In this document: in pieces, positions 1 to 7,761 of the stretch
Layout of the letters: each line of letters begins with the position of its first letter
Position numbering within the stretch: the stretch's first letter is position 1
NCBI GenBank assembly: GCA_036562635.1
Contig: DATCJU010000089.1
Coordinates: 1 to 34,657, forward strand
Direction: 5' to 3'
DNA: 34,657 nt
Source of the DNA: DATCJU01 sp036562635
GTDB taxonomy: Bacteria > Actinomycetota > Actinomycetes > Mycobacteriales > Pseudonocardiaceae
Notes under the pieces: generated by a model
What the model was told of the DNA's origin: nothing
Databases searched by the model: none
What the model saw: the letters and a program-made list of their open reading frames with translations, nothing else
Made by a program: the position numbers and the translations under genes

Positions 1-525
1 TTCGACTGCAGTCTGTTCTGGACCCGGCACGCGAGCGTGCTGGTCGACGCGCTCACCGTGCTGCCCGAGTACCTGCGCAACCCGGCCACCGAGTCCGGGG
101 CCGTGGTCGACTACCGCGACTGGCACGTGCCGCTGGGGCGCCGGTTCCGGGCGTTGAAGCTGTGGACGGTGCTGCGCTGGTTCGGGCTGTCCGGTATCCG
201 TGAGCACGTGCGCCGGCACGTGACGCTGGCCCGAGAGCTGGCCGAGCGGGTGACGGCCGACCCGCGGTTCGAGCTGGCCGCACCGCAGTCGCTGGCACTG
301 GTGTGCCTGAGGGTGGTCACCGGGCGTGGTGTCGAGGCCGACGACGAGGCCACCCGGGAGGTGTTGCGCCGGGTGAACGCCACCGGACGGGCCTTCCTCA
401 CCCACACCGTGGTCGAGGGTCGCTACGTGCTGCGGGTGGCCGTCGGCGGCGTCGAGACACGGCGGCGGCACGTCGAGGCACTGTGGGCGGAGCTGAGCGC
501 CGCCGCCGACGCGGTACTGGGCTGA
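1..525 (+). CDS. PLP-dependent decarboxylase, C-terminal part (5' end outside window)
   Basis: The frame is open from base 1 to the stop at 523-525, so only the last 174 residues are present. It begins within the motif FDCSLFWTRHASVL and continues with LPEYLRN and VVDYRDWHVPLGRRFRALKLW. These are the conserved C-terminal blocks of group II PLP-dependent decarboxylases (aromatic-L-amino-acid, tyrosine or histidine decarboxylase family). The PLP-binding lysine lies upstream of the window and cannot be checked. Family members remove the carboxyl group of aromatic amino acids in the cytoplasm to give amines; the substrate cannot be decided from this part. The gene ends 93 bases before the convergent helix-turn-helix gene, with a shared hairpin between. 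Family assignment is firm, substrate open. Confidence 0.85.
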   Translation, partial: FDCSLFWTRHASVLVDALTVLPEYLRNPATESGAVVDYRDWHVPLGRRFRALKLWTVLRWFGLSGIREHVRRHVTLARELAERVTADPRFELAAPQSLALVCLRVVTGRGVEADDEATREVLRRVNATGRAFLTHTVVEGRYVLRVAVGGVETRRRHVEALWAELSAAADAVLG

Positions 526-531
526 ACCCGT

Positions 532-566
532 CGGACCCGCGGCCCCGGGACGGGTCCGCGGGTCCG
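532..566. terminator. Bidirectional hairpin terminator between convergent genes
   Basis: Eleven-base perfect inverted repeat, CGGACCCGCGG at 532-542 and CCGCGGGTCCG at 556-566, with a 13-base loop. It begins six bases after the decarboxylase stop codon and lies about 50 bases beyond the stop of the convergent gene, so it can serve both. There is no clear T-run, which is usual for actinobacterial terminators. Confidence 0.6.
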
Positions 567-618
567 GCCTGCGGGAACACAGCCGGTGTTCCGGGTCGGG
601 CACGTCGACCGTGGCCGA

Positions 619-1656
619 TCACGGCGAGTCGTTCCACTCGACGCGGCCACTGCCGGTACCCGTGTACACGACGCTGTCCCAGATGGAGGGGTACTCGGGA
701 CCCTCGCCGCCCGTGACGGTGGTGTAGGCCGCGTACACACCGGTGGTTCTCGGGGTGAAGCGGTAGGGACCACACGACCGGCGCTCGGTGGTGGTGATCG
801 TGACGACGCACCGGTGCAGGCTTTCCTCGAACCGGGTTCCCGAGTTGAGCTCGCTCACCCACACGTACACCGTGACCGTGTCGGGAATTCCCGGCGGAAG
901 CACATCACGGTGGACGTGGGACACGAATTCCAGGTGGTCGTCCTGCCGGCTGATACACGGCTGCAGCAACACCTGCACCTCCTTGATCAGTGCAGGCCCG
1001 GCGCGGCATCCCGGGGGCGCCGACCGTGTCGTCGTGGCGGGTGCGGACGAGGCCTCCCCGGGTGGGGTACCGGGGGCGACGGTGACGGTGGTGGAGGGCA
1101 GCAAAGCCGAATCAGGCATGCCGGGGATCGACACCAGACGGTCGGCGAACACGGCCGCGGCCACGGCACCGAGAGCCAGGACGAACACCCCGACAACGAT
1201 CGACACCGACCTGCGCCGGTACCGTCGACCGGCCCCGGAGAGCCTCGGGCCACCGGGCACCTCCGGCAGGGGCTCGGCAGGCGGGGACGTCGGATCGGGC
1301 ACCGCGGCACCGGCGGCACGGTCAACCGGCAGCGGGGACGGGAACACCCGGCCCACGTGCCCGACACCTGCGGACACGACCTTCTCCCGGGCGCAGCGCA
1401 GCCGCTCCTTCCACCACGCGACGTCACCCCCGCAAGCCTGCACGTACGCGGTGAGCGCCTCCTCGTTGGGCAGCCGGTACCCCGCGTCGGCCTGGGACAG
1501 CACGTGGGGCGGGCAGCCGGTCCGCAGGCTCATGTCCAGGTAGGAGGGATTACCGGCCTCGGCGCGGAGCTGTCGCAGGGCCAGGGCGAACTCGAGCGTG
1601 GGATTGCCGTCGTGGCCGCTCTTCCTCCGTCTGCCCGGCTCGCCACTTTCGATCAT
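619..1656 (-). CDS. Membrane-anchored helix-turn-helix protein with an extracytoplasmic domain
   Basis: 345 residues. Residues about 20-90 look like an XRE-type HTH domain (LEFALALRQLRAEAG, then a second block with NEEALTAYVQAC), of the kind common in Pseudonocardiaceae and Streptomyces. A proline-rich linker follows, then a basic stretch and one transmembrane segment at about 151-171 (VSIVVGVFVLALGAVAAAVF). The remaining about 170 residues should lie outside the cell. They hold four cysteines (217, 234, 283, 295) that could form two disulphides. The ATG at 1656 has the SD-like GAGGTGG upstream. The layout (cytoplasmic HTH, single membrane pass, outer domain) suggests a one-component sensor or a cell-envelope protein. 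No ligand can be named, and DNA binding is inferred only from the HTH-like region. Confidence 0.7.
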   Translation of the reverse strand: MIESGEPGRRRKSGHDGNPTLEFALALRQLRAEAGNPSYLDMSLRTGCPPHVLSQADAGYRLPNEEALTAYVQACGGDVAWWKERLRCAREKVVSAGVGHVGRVFPSPLPVDRAAGAAVPDPTSPPAEPLPEVPGGPRLSGAGRRYRRRSVSIVVGVFVLALGAVAAAVFADRLVSIPGMPDSALLPSTTVTVAPGTPPGEASSAPATTTRSAPPGCRAGPALIKEVQVLLQPCISRQDDHLEFVSHVHRDVLPPGIPDTVTVYVWVSELNSGTRFEESLHRCVVTITTTERRSCGPYRFTPRTTGVYAAYTTVTGGEGPEYPSIWDSVVYTGTGSGRVEWNDSP

Positions 1657-1698
1657 CCGCGTCCACCTCGAAGAAGCCGACGGCTCGTCCCGTCCGTG

Positions 1699-1734
1699 CT
1701 CCCGCCGCGGTCAGGGCCACGACCGCGGCGGGAG
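1699..1734 (-). promoter_or_regulatory. Perfect 14-bp hairpin in the leader of the HTH gene
   Basis: CTCCCGCCGCGGTC at 1699-1712 and its exact reverse complement at 1721-1734, with an 8-base loop. It ends 42 bases upstream of the HTH gene start codon. Because the tesB transcript already has its own hairpin at 1931-1972, this one is not needed as that terminator. It may be a leader terminator or attenuator, an operator, or a second terminator. No function can be shown from sequence. Confidence 0.45.
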
Positions 1735-1930
1735 GGCAGGCGGCGACGCGAGCCGCTGCGGTGGGGAACCTGGCCATGATCTTCTGTCGGCCGGCGACAC
1801 ACCAGATCCCGATCAGGTGATTTTCCGACGGCCCAAGGGGGTCCGATCCCGTCCGTGACGGCGGCCCGGCGGCCTCCGGGAGCCGCGGCGCCCCGTCTCC
1901 TGTGCCGTCGATCGTTGCAGGCCCGAAAGC

Positions 1931-1972
1931 GCACGGGCCGTGCCCGCGGCGGGGAGCGGACACGGCCCGTGC
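1931..1972 (-). terminator. Terminator of the pyk-tesB operon
   Basis: Perfect 12-bp inverted repeat, GCACGGGCCGTG at 1931-1942 and CACGGCCCGTGC at 1961-1972, with an 18-base loop, 14 bases past the tesB stop codon on the minus strand. The bases after the stem on that strand (GCTTTCGGGC) contain a short T-run only. Confidence 0.65.
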
Positions 1973-1986
1973 GGTTCCGTGAGAGG

Positions 1987-2931
1987 TCAGGAGACGACCC
2001 GCAGCAACCCTTCCTGCACCACGGTGGCCAACAACCGGCCGTCCCGGGAGAAGAACCGCCCGGTGGCCAGGCCACGCGCCCCCGAGGCGCTGGGCGAGAC
2101 GCAGTCGTAGAGGAACCACTCGTCAGCCCGGAACGGGCGGTGGAACCACATGGCGTGGTCCAGGCTGGCGCCGAGCACCTTGTCGGTGCCCCAGTAGACA
2201 CCGTGCCGGGCCAACACCGCGTCCAGCAACGTCATGTCCGAGGCGTAGGCCATGACGCACACGTGCAGCAGGTCGTCGTCCGGCAACCTGCCGTCCGCAC
2301 GCATCCACACCTGGCTGCGGGCCTCCCGCACCCCGGTCTCCCGGGTCACCCAGGGCGGCTCACCGACGAAGCGGATGTCGATCGGCCGGGGCAGCCTGGC
2401 GAACACGTTGAGCCGATCCCGGTACGGCGCCACCCAGCTCGCGTACGACGGCAGCGTCTCGGGGTCCGGCACGTCCGGCATCGGCTCGGCGTGGTCCAGT
2501 CCCGGCTCGGGCATCTGGAACGACGCCGACAGCGCGAAGATCGCCTTCCCCCGCTGGACGGCCACCACCCGGCGGGTGGTGAACGAACGTCCGTCGCGGA
2601 TCCGGTCCACCTCGTAGACGATCGGGATGCTCGGATCGCCCGGGCGGATGAAGTAGGCGTGCAGCGAATGCACCTTGCGTTCCGGAGACACGGTACGCCC
2701 GGCCGCCACGAGCGCCTGGCCCGCCACCTGCCCGCCGAACACCCGTACCGGGGACTCCGCAGGGCTCACCCCGCGGAACAGGTTCTCCTCCAGGCGTTCC
2801 AGGTCGAGCAGCGCCACCAGGCGGTCCAACACGGGTTGCCCGTGCGGCACCCCGTCCTCGGCCAGCGGTACGGGAACCTGCCCGTGGGTGGCCGCGAAGT
2901 CCGCGGCCGCTTCGCGGGCCGCCTCCGTCAC
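1987..2931 (-). CDS. tesB: Acyl-CoA thioesterase II
   Basis: 314 residues with the double hot-dog fold of TesB enzymes, which hydrolyse medium- and long-chain acyl-CoA to free fatty acid and CoA in the cytoplasm. Visible family blocks are RVFGGQVAGQALVAAGRTV near residue 65, HSLHAYFIRPGD, the AYASDMTLLD block with the expected catalytic Asp, HAMWFHRPF, and the C-terminal GRFFSRDGRLLATVVQEGL with the conserved Gln. The N-terminus has about 25 residues more than compact relatives. The ATG at 2931 overlaps the pyk stop codon (ATGA), so the two are probably translated in a coupled way; a later start cannot be excluded. Pyk-tesB neighbourhood is also known from mycobacteria. Confidence 0.9.
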   Translation of the reverse strand: MTEAAREAAADFAATHGQVPVPLAEDGVPHGQPVLDRLVALLDLERLEENLFRGVSPAESPVRVFGGQVAGQALVAAGRTVSPERKVHSLHAYFIRPGDPSIPIVYEVDRIRDGRSFTTRRVVAVQRGKAIFALSASFQMPEPGLDHAEPMPDVPDPETLPSYASWVAPYRDRLNVFARLPRPIDIRFVGEPPWVTRETGVREARSQVWMRADGRLPDDDLLHVCVMAYASDMTLLDAVLARHGVYWGTDKVLGASLDHAMWFHRPFRADEWFLYDCVSPSASGARGLATGRFFSRDGRLLATVVQEGLLRVVS

Positions 2932-4364
2932 GCGTGGTCCTCCTCGCCCAGTCGGTGCACCCGGATCAGGTTGGTCGAGCCGACGGTGCCGGGCGGGGAA
3001 CCGGCGACGATCACCACGAGGTCACCGGGCTGGTACCGGCCGATGGACAGCATCGCCTGGTCGACCTGGCGGATCATCTGGTCGGTGGTGCTCACCTCCG
3101 GCACCAGGAACGTCTCGGTACCCCAGGTGAGGGCGAGCTGGTTGCGGACCTCGGGCACCGGGGTGAACGCCAGCAGCGGCAGCGACGTGTGCAGTCGGGC
3201 CAGCCGCCGCACCGTGTCCCCGGACTGAGTGAAGGCGACCAGCGCCTTGGCGTTCAGCCGCTCCCCGATGTCACGGGCCGCGTAGGAGATCACCCCCCGC
3301 TTGGTGCGCGGCACGTGGGTCAGCGCCGGCACGGTGTCGGTGGTGTTCTCCGTCTCCACCGCCTCGATGATCTTGGCCATGGTCTGCACGGCCTGGACCG
3401 GGTAACGGCCCACACTCGTCTCGCCGGACAGCATCACCGCGTCGGTGCCGTCGAGCACCGCGTTGGCCACGTCGGACGCCTCGGCACGCGTCGGACGCGG
3501 GTTGCTGATCATGGAGTCCAGCATCTGGGTCGCCACGATCACCGGCTTGGCGTTCTCCCGGGCGATCTGCACGGCCCGCTTCTGCACCACGGGCACGTAC
3601 TCCAGCGGCAGCTCCACACCCAGGTCGCCCCGCGCCACCATGATCCCGTCGAAGGCGAGCACGACCGCCTCGAGGTTGTTCACCGCCTCGGGCTTCTCCA
3701 GCTTGGCGATGACGGGCAGCCGACCGCTGCCGACCCGGTCCATCACCTGGTGCACCAGGTCGATGTCCGCGGGCGACCGGACGAAGGACAAGGCGATGAA
3801 GTCGACCCGCAGACGCAGCGCGAACTCCAGGTCCGCGGTGTCCTTCTCGCTCAGCGCGGGCACCGACACGTCCATACCGGGCAGGGACAGGCCCTTGTTG
3901 TCGCTGACGGTGCCGCCCTCGACCACCTCGCAGACCACGTCGTTGTCCTCGACGGCGGTCACCACCAGCCCGACCTTGCCGTCGTCGACCAGCATCCGGT
4001 CGCCAGGCTTGGCGTCCCGGGCAAGGCCCTTGTAGGTGGTGGACACCCGGTCGTGGGTGCCGGGCACGTCGTCGATGGTGATCCGGACGACGTCACCGGT
4101 CTGCCACTCCACGGGGCCGCTGGCGAACCGTCCCAGACGGATCTTCGGCCCCTGCAGGTCGGCCAGGATGCCCACCGCGCGGCCGGCGTCCTCGGCCGCC
4201 TCCCGCACCATCCGATAGACCTTCTCGTGGTCCTCGTGGCTTCCGTGGCTGAAGTTCAGCCGCGCCACGTCCATGCCGGCGTGGACGAGCTCCCGGATCT
4301 TCTCGGGAGTGGAGGTGGCGGGTCCGAGCGTACAAACGATCTTGGCACGGCGTGTCACGTTCAC
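2928..4364 (-). CDS. pyk: Pyruvate kinase
   Basis: 478 residues from GTG 4364. It transfers phosphate from phosphoenolpyruvate to ADP in the last step of glycolysis. Clear family motifs are RRAKIVCTLGPAT at the start, MDVARLNFSHG, the active-site lysine region PVIAKLEKPEAVNN, the substrate and metal loop GIMVARGDLGVELP and VIVATQMLDSMI. The C-terminal allosteric domain (about residue 340 on) is complete and ends RVHRLGEEDHA. The reading frame is open further upstream to 4457, but family N-termini begin at this point. GTG 4364 has AGATAGG four bases upstream; GTG 4358 two codons later is an equally possible start. The gene overlaps tesB by four bases and is divergent from the vanZ-like gene. 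Confidence 0.95.
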   Translation of the reverse strand: MNVTRRAKIVCTLGPATSTPEKIRELVHAGMDVARLNFSHGSHEDHEKVYRMVREAAEDAGRAVGILADLQGPKIRLGRFASGPVEWQTGDVVRITIDDVPGTHDRVSTTYKGLARDAKPGDRMLVDDGKVGLVVTAVEDNDVVCEVVEGGTVSDNKGLSLPGMDVSVPALSEKDTADLEFALRLRVDFIALSFVRSPADIDLVHQVMDRVGSGRLPVIAKLEKPEAVNNLEAVVLAFDGIMVARGDLGVELPLEYVPVVQKRAVQIARENAKPVIVATQMLDSMISNPRPTRAEASDVANAVLDGTDAVMLSGETSVGRYPVQAVQTMAKIIEAVETENTTDTVPALTHVPRTKRGVISYAARDIGERLNAKALVAFTQSGDTVRRLARLHTSLPLLAFTPVPEVRNQLALTWGTETFLVPEVSTTDQMIRQVDQAMLSIGRYQPGDLVVIVAGSPPGTVGSTNLIRVHRLGEEDHA

Positions 4365-4441
4365 GCAGCCTATCTCTGCTGGGCTTAACCGATCAGGTTT
4401 CTGGACGGTAACTCCGGAAATCCCTGAGAGGATTGTCAGCC

Positions 4442-4831
4442 GTGTCCCGTCGCGCACTTCCCTTCGTAGCTTCGGTGTTGCTGAGCGTATTCGTTCTGTT
4501 CACCCCGGCATCGGGAGTACCGACCGCGCCTCCGGGCACCGACAAGGTGGTCCACCTGGCATTGTTCACCCTGTTGGCCACCACCGGGCGCCACGCCCGC
4601 ATTCCCACCTGGCCACTGGCGGCCGGTCTCGCCGGCTACGCGGTGCTCTCCGAGGTGTTGCAGGAGGCACTTCCCCTCGGGCGCAGCGCAACGGTGGGCG
4701 ACGTACTGGCCGACCTGGGCGGTGCGGCAGCGGGCCTCGCCGTGGTGTCCCTCGCCCGGGCCCGGCGCGCCCGAGCCGGACGCACCGGACGGGCGGGGGC
4801 GGACCTCGATCAGACTCGCCCCACCCCGTAA
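4442..4831 (+). CDS. VanZ-like membrane protein
   Basis: 129 residues. The N-terminal hydrophobic segment (LPFVASVLLSVFVLFTP) is followed by the VanZ-family block DKVVHLALFTLLATTGRH, a membrane segment, and SEVLQEALPLGRSATVGDVLADLGGAAAGL, which is the typical VanZ C-terminal signature. VanZ relatives are small integral membrane proteins; VanZ itself gives low-level teicoplanin resistance, but most actinobacterial relatives have no known role. GTG 4442 was chosen because GAGAGGA (4426-4432) lies nine bases upstream; the earlier TTG at 4433 would directly abut that sequence. The tail is basic. The gene's 3' end overlaps the convergent small gene by 22 bases. Confidence 0.8.
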   Translation: MSRRALPFVASVLLSVFVLFTPASGVPTAPPGTDKVVHLALFTLLATTGRHARIPTWPLAAGLAGYAVLSEVLQEALPLGRSATVGDVLADLGGAAAGLAVVSLARARRARAGRTGRAGADLDQTRPTP

Positions 4832-5145
4832 CGCCAGGTCACCACGCTACTCGGCAGTCCGGTGACGGACAGGAACTCGTCCACTACCTGGCGGTGTTCC
4901 AGCGACTCGTCCACCCACAGCTGGGTTCCGGGGAACGTGCTGGTGACCTGCCGACGCAGCTCCAGGGACACCCCCGAGGGAAGCTGCAGCACCGCCAGCT
5001 CGCACAGGTCGTCGTCCACCAGATCGTGCTCGAACCGCACACCCAACCGCTCGGCCAGCTCCACCGGCTCCGGGGTGATCACCGCCGCCGGGATCGCCTG
5101 CCACCTGACCCAGCCGTACCGCTCCACCTGTCGAACCGCGGTCAT
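4810..5145 (-). CDS. Conserved-looking small protein of unknown function
   Basis: 111 residues with no family I recognise. The composition is that of a soluble cytoplasmic protein: no signal peptide or membrane segment, no cysteine pair, acidic centre (RFEHDLVDDDLCELAV). Coding character is good: the codons are GC-rich in the third position, and the ATG at 5145 is preceded by GAGGAGAGG at proper spacing. The sequence reads as alternating strands and helices. Its last 22 bases overlap the end of the convergent vanZ-like gene, so the two transcripts are antisense to each other at their 3' ends. Confidence 0.65.
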   Translation of the reverse strand: MTAVRQVERYGWVRWQAIPAAVITPEPVELAERLGVRFEHDLVDDDLCELAVLQLPSGVSLELRRQVTSTFPGTQLWVDESLEHRQVVDEFLSVTGLPSSVVTWRYGVGRV

Positions 5146-5315
5146 CGGCCTCTCCTCTCAGCGCACCGCGCCACCCACCGGATCACCGGTGTGAGCGGAA
5201 CGCAGCGCCTCTCACCAGGGCACCAATACCAGGAGCCTAGAGGCTTCGACCCCACCCGGCCGCCGATGGCGAGCCAGCTCACCGGTGGTCATCAACACAA
5301 CGGGTGACATCCCGT

Positions 5316-6368
5316 TCACGGCCGCGGCACGCGTCCGCTCTCGGCACCCCGGGGTCGTAGCACCGGGCTCGGCATGCCCTCCCCCTCGGCCAGGCCCTCC
5401 ACCATCTCCAGCACGGCCTGCCAGGCGGTGTGCTCCGGACGCCAGTCCAGCTCGCGGCGCGCCCGCTCTGTGGACATCACCGGAGCGGACACCGCCAGAT
5501 CCACCCAGTCCGGACTGGTGGGCTGCAATCGCAACCGCCAGCCGGCACTCGCGGCCACCCGCATCACCGTCTCCGGCACCGGCACGTACCGTGCGTTCAG
5601 CAACCGCGCCAGGTCCGCCGGCTCCAGCGGTGGCTCGGCGGCGATGTTGAACGCCCCACCGGCCCGACGGCGCAGCATCCGCACCATGGCGTCCGCCAGG
5701 TCGTCGGCGTGCACGAACTGCAGTGTGAACCGCCTCGGTAGCGGCACCACCGGCAACCGCCCCCGCCGGACCCAGCGGAACAGCGGGCCGACGGCGAACG
5801 GCCCCAGGAAGTAGCGCTGCACCTCGCTGGCCGCGCCGCGCTGCATCACCAGTCCCGGCCGGACCCGGGTGATCGTCAGCTCCGGATGCCGCTCGGCCAC
5901 GCGGTCCAGCAGACGCTCCACCGCGGCCTTGTCCCGACTGTAGTGCGAGCCGGCCACACCCCCGGTGGGCCAGTTCTCCCCGGTGCGCACCGACTTGCTC
6001 GCCGGCGAGTAGGCACCGACCGAGGAGACGTAGAGCAGGTGAGGCACCCCGGCGTCGGCGGCCGCGACGAACACCCGTCCCGAGCCCGGCACGTTCGTGT
6101 GGTGCAGCGCCTGCTGGTCGTGGCTGGGTTGGAGCAGCCAGGCCAGCTGCACCACCGCGTCCGTGCCGCGGAACGCCTGGGCCAGCACCTTCTCGGCCCC
6201 GGGCTCGCCGATGTCCACCCGCTGCCAGCGCACCCGGTCGTAGGGCGGCCGTGGCTCCTCGGGGGGCCGACGGCACAGGCCGACCACCTCCACGTCGCCC
6301 TCCCGGGCCAGGCGGCGCAGCAGCGCCGTGCCGACGTTGCCGCTGGCTCCCACCACCGCGATCCTCAC
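5316..6368 (-). CDS. Extended SDR (NAD-dependent epimerase/dehydratase family)
   Basis: 350 residues. The N-terminus MRIAVVGASGNVGTALLRRL is the Rossmann NAD(P)-binding motif of extended short-chain dehydrogenases (GxxGxxG). YVSSVGAYSP and the YSRDK sequence (the YxxxK catalytic pair) follow in the expected order. A C-terminal substrate-binding part runs from about residue 170, with FVHADDLADAMVRMLRR as in sugar-epimerase relatives. The substrate is not predictable. GTG 6368 overlaps the stop of the upstream dehydrogenase gene (GTGA), with GGAGAGG as binding site inside that gene, so the two oxidoreductases are almost certainly made together. Confidence 0.85.
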   Translation of the reverse strand: MRIAVVGASGNVGTALLRRLAREGDVEVVGLCRRPPEEPRPPYDRVRWQRVDIGEPGAEKVLAQAFRGTDAVVQLAWLLQPSHDQQALHHTNVPGSGRVFVAAADAGVPHLLYVSSVGAYSPASKSVRTGENWPTGGVAGSHYSRDKAAVERLLDRVAERHPELTITRVRPGLVMQRGAASEVQRYFLGPFAVGPLFRWVRRGRLPVVPLPRRFTLQFVHADDLADAMVRMLRRRAGGAFNIAAEPPLEPADLARLLNARYVPVPETVMRVAASAGWRLRLQPTSPDWVDLAVSAPVMSTERARRELDWRPEHTAWQAVLEMVEGLAEGEGMPSPVLRPRGAESGRVPRP

Positions 6369-7621
6369 GGCCGCACCTCTCCTTCGTTCCGCACCCCCGA
6401 CCCACCTGCTCCGTCGTCACCGGACGCGTCCGGCGAGACCTGCGCGGCCTGCTCCGCCGCGGCCCCGCCGCCGGACCACTGCGGCCGGAACAGCACCTTG
6501 CGCACCCCGGGGCGGCGGTGCGCGAACGCGGCGTACCAGCCCGGCGCGTCGGACAGGGGCACCTCGTGCGACACCAGGTCCCCGGCACCGAGGGGGTCAC
6601 CCTCACGCAGCAGACGCAACAGCTCGTCGGTCCAGGCCCGCACGTGGGCCTGTCCCCAACGCAGGGTCACGTTCCGGTCGAACAGGTCACCGAGCGGGAA
6701 CAGCGGCACCCACCCGGCGTAGACACCGGTCACCGAGACCGTTCCTCCCCGACGCACCGCGCCCAGCGCCTGGTGCAGGGCCCGGGTCCGGTCCGGCCGG
6801 ACCTTGACCAGCTGCAGCGCCCGGTCGACGACGGATCCGTCGGCGTCCATGCCCACCGCCTCGACGACCGAGTCCGCACCCCGACCACCGGTGAGCTCAC
6901 GTACCGCGTCCACCACGTCGTCCACCGCTCCCGGGTCCAGGACCTCGGCGCCGGCCGCCGCGGCGAACTCCCGGCGGTCGGGAACGGGGTCGACACCGAT
7001 CACCCGGCCGGCACCCCGGTGGCGGGCGATGCGCACGCACATCTGCCCCACGGGGCCGAGCCCGAACACCGCCACGGTGCCCTCGGGCGGCACCTGCGCG
7101 TACTCCACCGCCTGCCACGCGGTGGGCAGCACGTCGGAGAGCAACAGCAGCGCGGCGTCCGGCGCCTCACCGTCCACCTTGATTGGCCCGAAGTGGGCCT
7201 GCGGCACCCGCAGGTACTCGGCCTGCGCCCCGGGCACCCCGCCGTAGAGGTGGGTGTAGCCGAACAGCGACGCGCCCTTGCGCCCGCCCAGGTTCTGGGT
7301 GGTCTCACACTGCGCGTACAGCTTCCGTTCGCACATCCAGCACCGGCCGCACGAGATGTTGAACGGCACCACGACCCGGTCGCCCGGGCGGATGTGTTCC
7401 ACCTCCCGCCCGACCTCCTCCACGATCCCCATGGGTTCGTGACCGAGCACGTCGCCCGGTTTGACGCCCAGGGTCAGCCCGTGCAGGTACAGGTGCAGGT
7501 CGGAGCCGCACAGTCCGCTGGCCGTCACGCGGATGATCGCGTCGGTGGGTTCCTCGATCCTCGGCTCGGGGACGTCGGCCACGGCGACCCACCGCGGACC
7601 GCGCCAGACCACGGCGCGCAT
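6365..7621 (-). CDS. Zinc-dependent alcohol dehydrogenase, glutathione-independent formaldehyde dehydrogenase type
   Basis: 418 residues, medium-chain dehydrogenase fold. Catalytic zinc ligands are visible at Cys38 (ASGLCGSDLH) and His61-Glu62 (GHEPMG); the structural zinc site is Cys91, 94, 97 and 105 (SCGRCWMCERKLYAQC). The cofactor domain has GLGPVGQMCVRIARHRGA and then VIGVDPVPDRR, where the Asp suggests NAD(H). The insert at about residues 110-140 (GYTHLYGGVPGAQAEYLRVP) and the overall length fit the formaldehyde dehydrogenase/dismutase-like branch that does not need glutathione. The true substrate is uncertain. A C-terminal tail of about 30 residues is low complexity. ATG 7621 is preceded by GGAGG. 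It is first gene of a coupled pair with the SDR. Confidence 0.85.
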   Translation of the reverse strand: MRAVVWRGPRWVAVADVPEPRIEEPTDAIIRVTASGLCGSDLHLYLHGLTLGVKPGDVLGHEPMGIVEEVGREVEHIRPGDRVVVPFNISCGRCWMCERKLYAQCETTQNLGGRKGASLFGYTHLYGGVPGAQAEYLRVPQAHFGPIKVDGEAPDAALLLLSDVLPTAWQAVEYAQVPPEGTVAVFGLGPVGQMCVRIARHRGAGRVIGVDPVPDRREFAAAAGAEVLDPGAVDDVVDAVRELTGGRGADSVVEAVGMDADGSVVDRALQLVKVRPDRTRALHQALGAVRRGGTVSVTGVYAGWVPLFPLGDLFDRNVTLRWGQAHVRAWTDELLRLLREGDPLGAGDLVSHEVPLSDAPGWYAAFAHRRPGVRKVLFRPQWSGGGAAAEQAAQVSPDASGDDGAGGSGVRNEGEVRP

Positions 7622-7761
7622 CGCTCACCTCCGCATCCGGCGACCGGGACGGTTCCGGAGTCCGGATGCCCGTTCCCCGGACGGCCAAACGAGCCCCACC
7701 ACGGTCCGGGGTCGGGTGTTCGGTCGCGCCGAACAGGGACGTTGCTGGCAGCATCGAGCCG
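7622..7761. promoter_or_regulatory. Divergent promoter region, dehydrogenase pair / MSMEG_6728-type gene
   Basis: 140 bases between two divergent start codons, so it must carry both promoters. I see GGAGG before the dehydrogenase start, but no convincing -35/-10 pair on either strand. Confidence 0.45.

Larger units (their letters stand above)
1657..1986. other. 330-base intergenic region with two strong hairpins
   Basis: It lies between the tesB stop and the HTH gene start, both genes being on the minus strand. It contains a hairpin just after tesB (1931-1972) and a second perfect hairpin (1699-1734) in the probable leader of the HTH gene. A moderately AT-richer patch around 1795-1830 may carry the promoter of the HTH gene, but I cannot assign -35/-10 boxes with confidence. 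An open frame starting at ATG 1775 on the minus strand runs into the HTH gene in another frame; it has no good ribosome binding site and I do not call it. Confidence 0.6.

Noticed and set aside
2934..4388. Long plus-strand open frame antisense to pyk
   Set aside because: Shadow frame with His/Gly/Arg-rich translation and no recognisable motif; pyruvate kinase on the minus strand explains the region.
4365..4457. Longer N-terminus for pyruvate kinase in the same frame
   Set aside because: Family proteins begin at the RRAKIVCTLGP block. The extra 31 residues would overlap the divergent gene's promoter and start.
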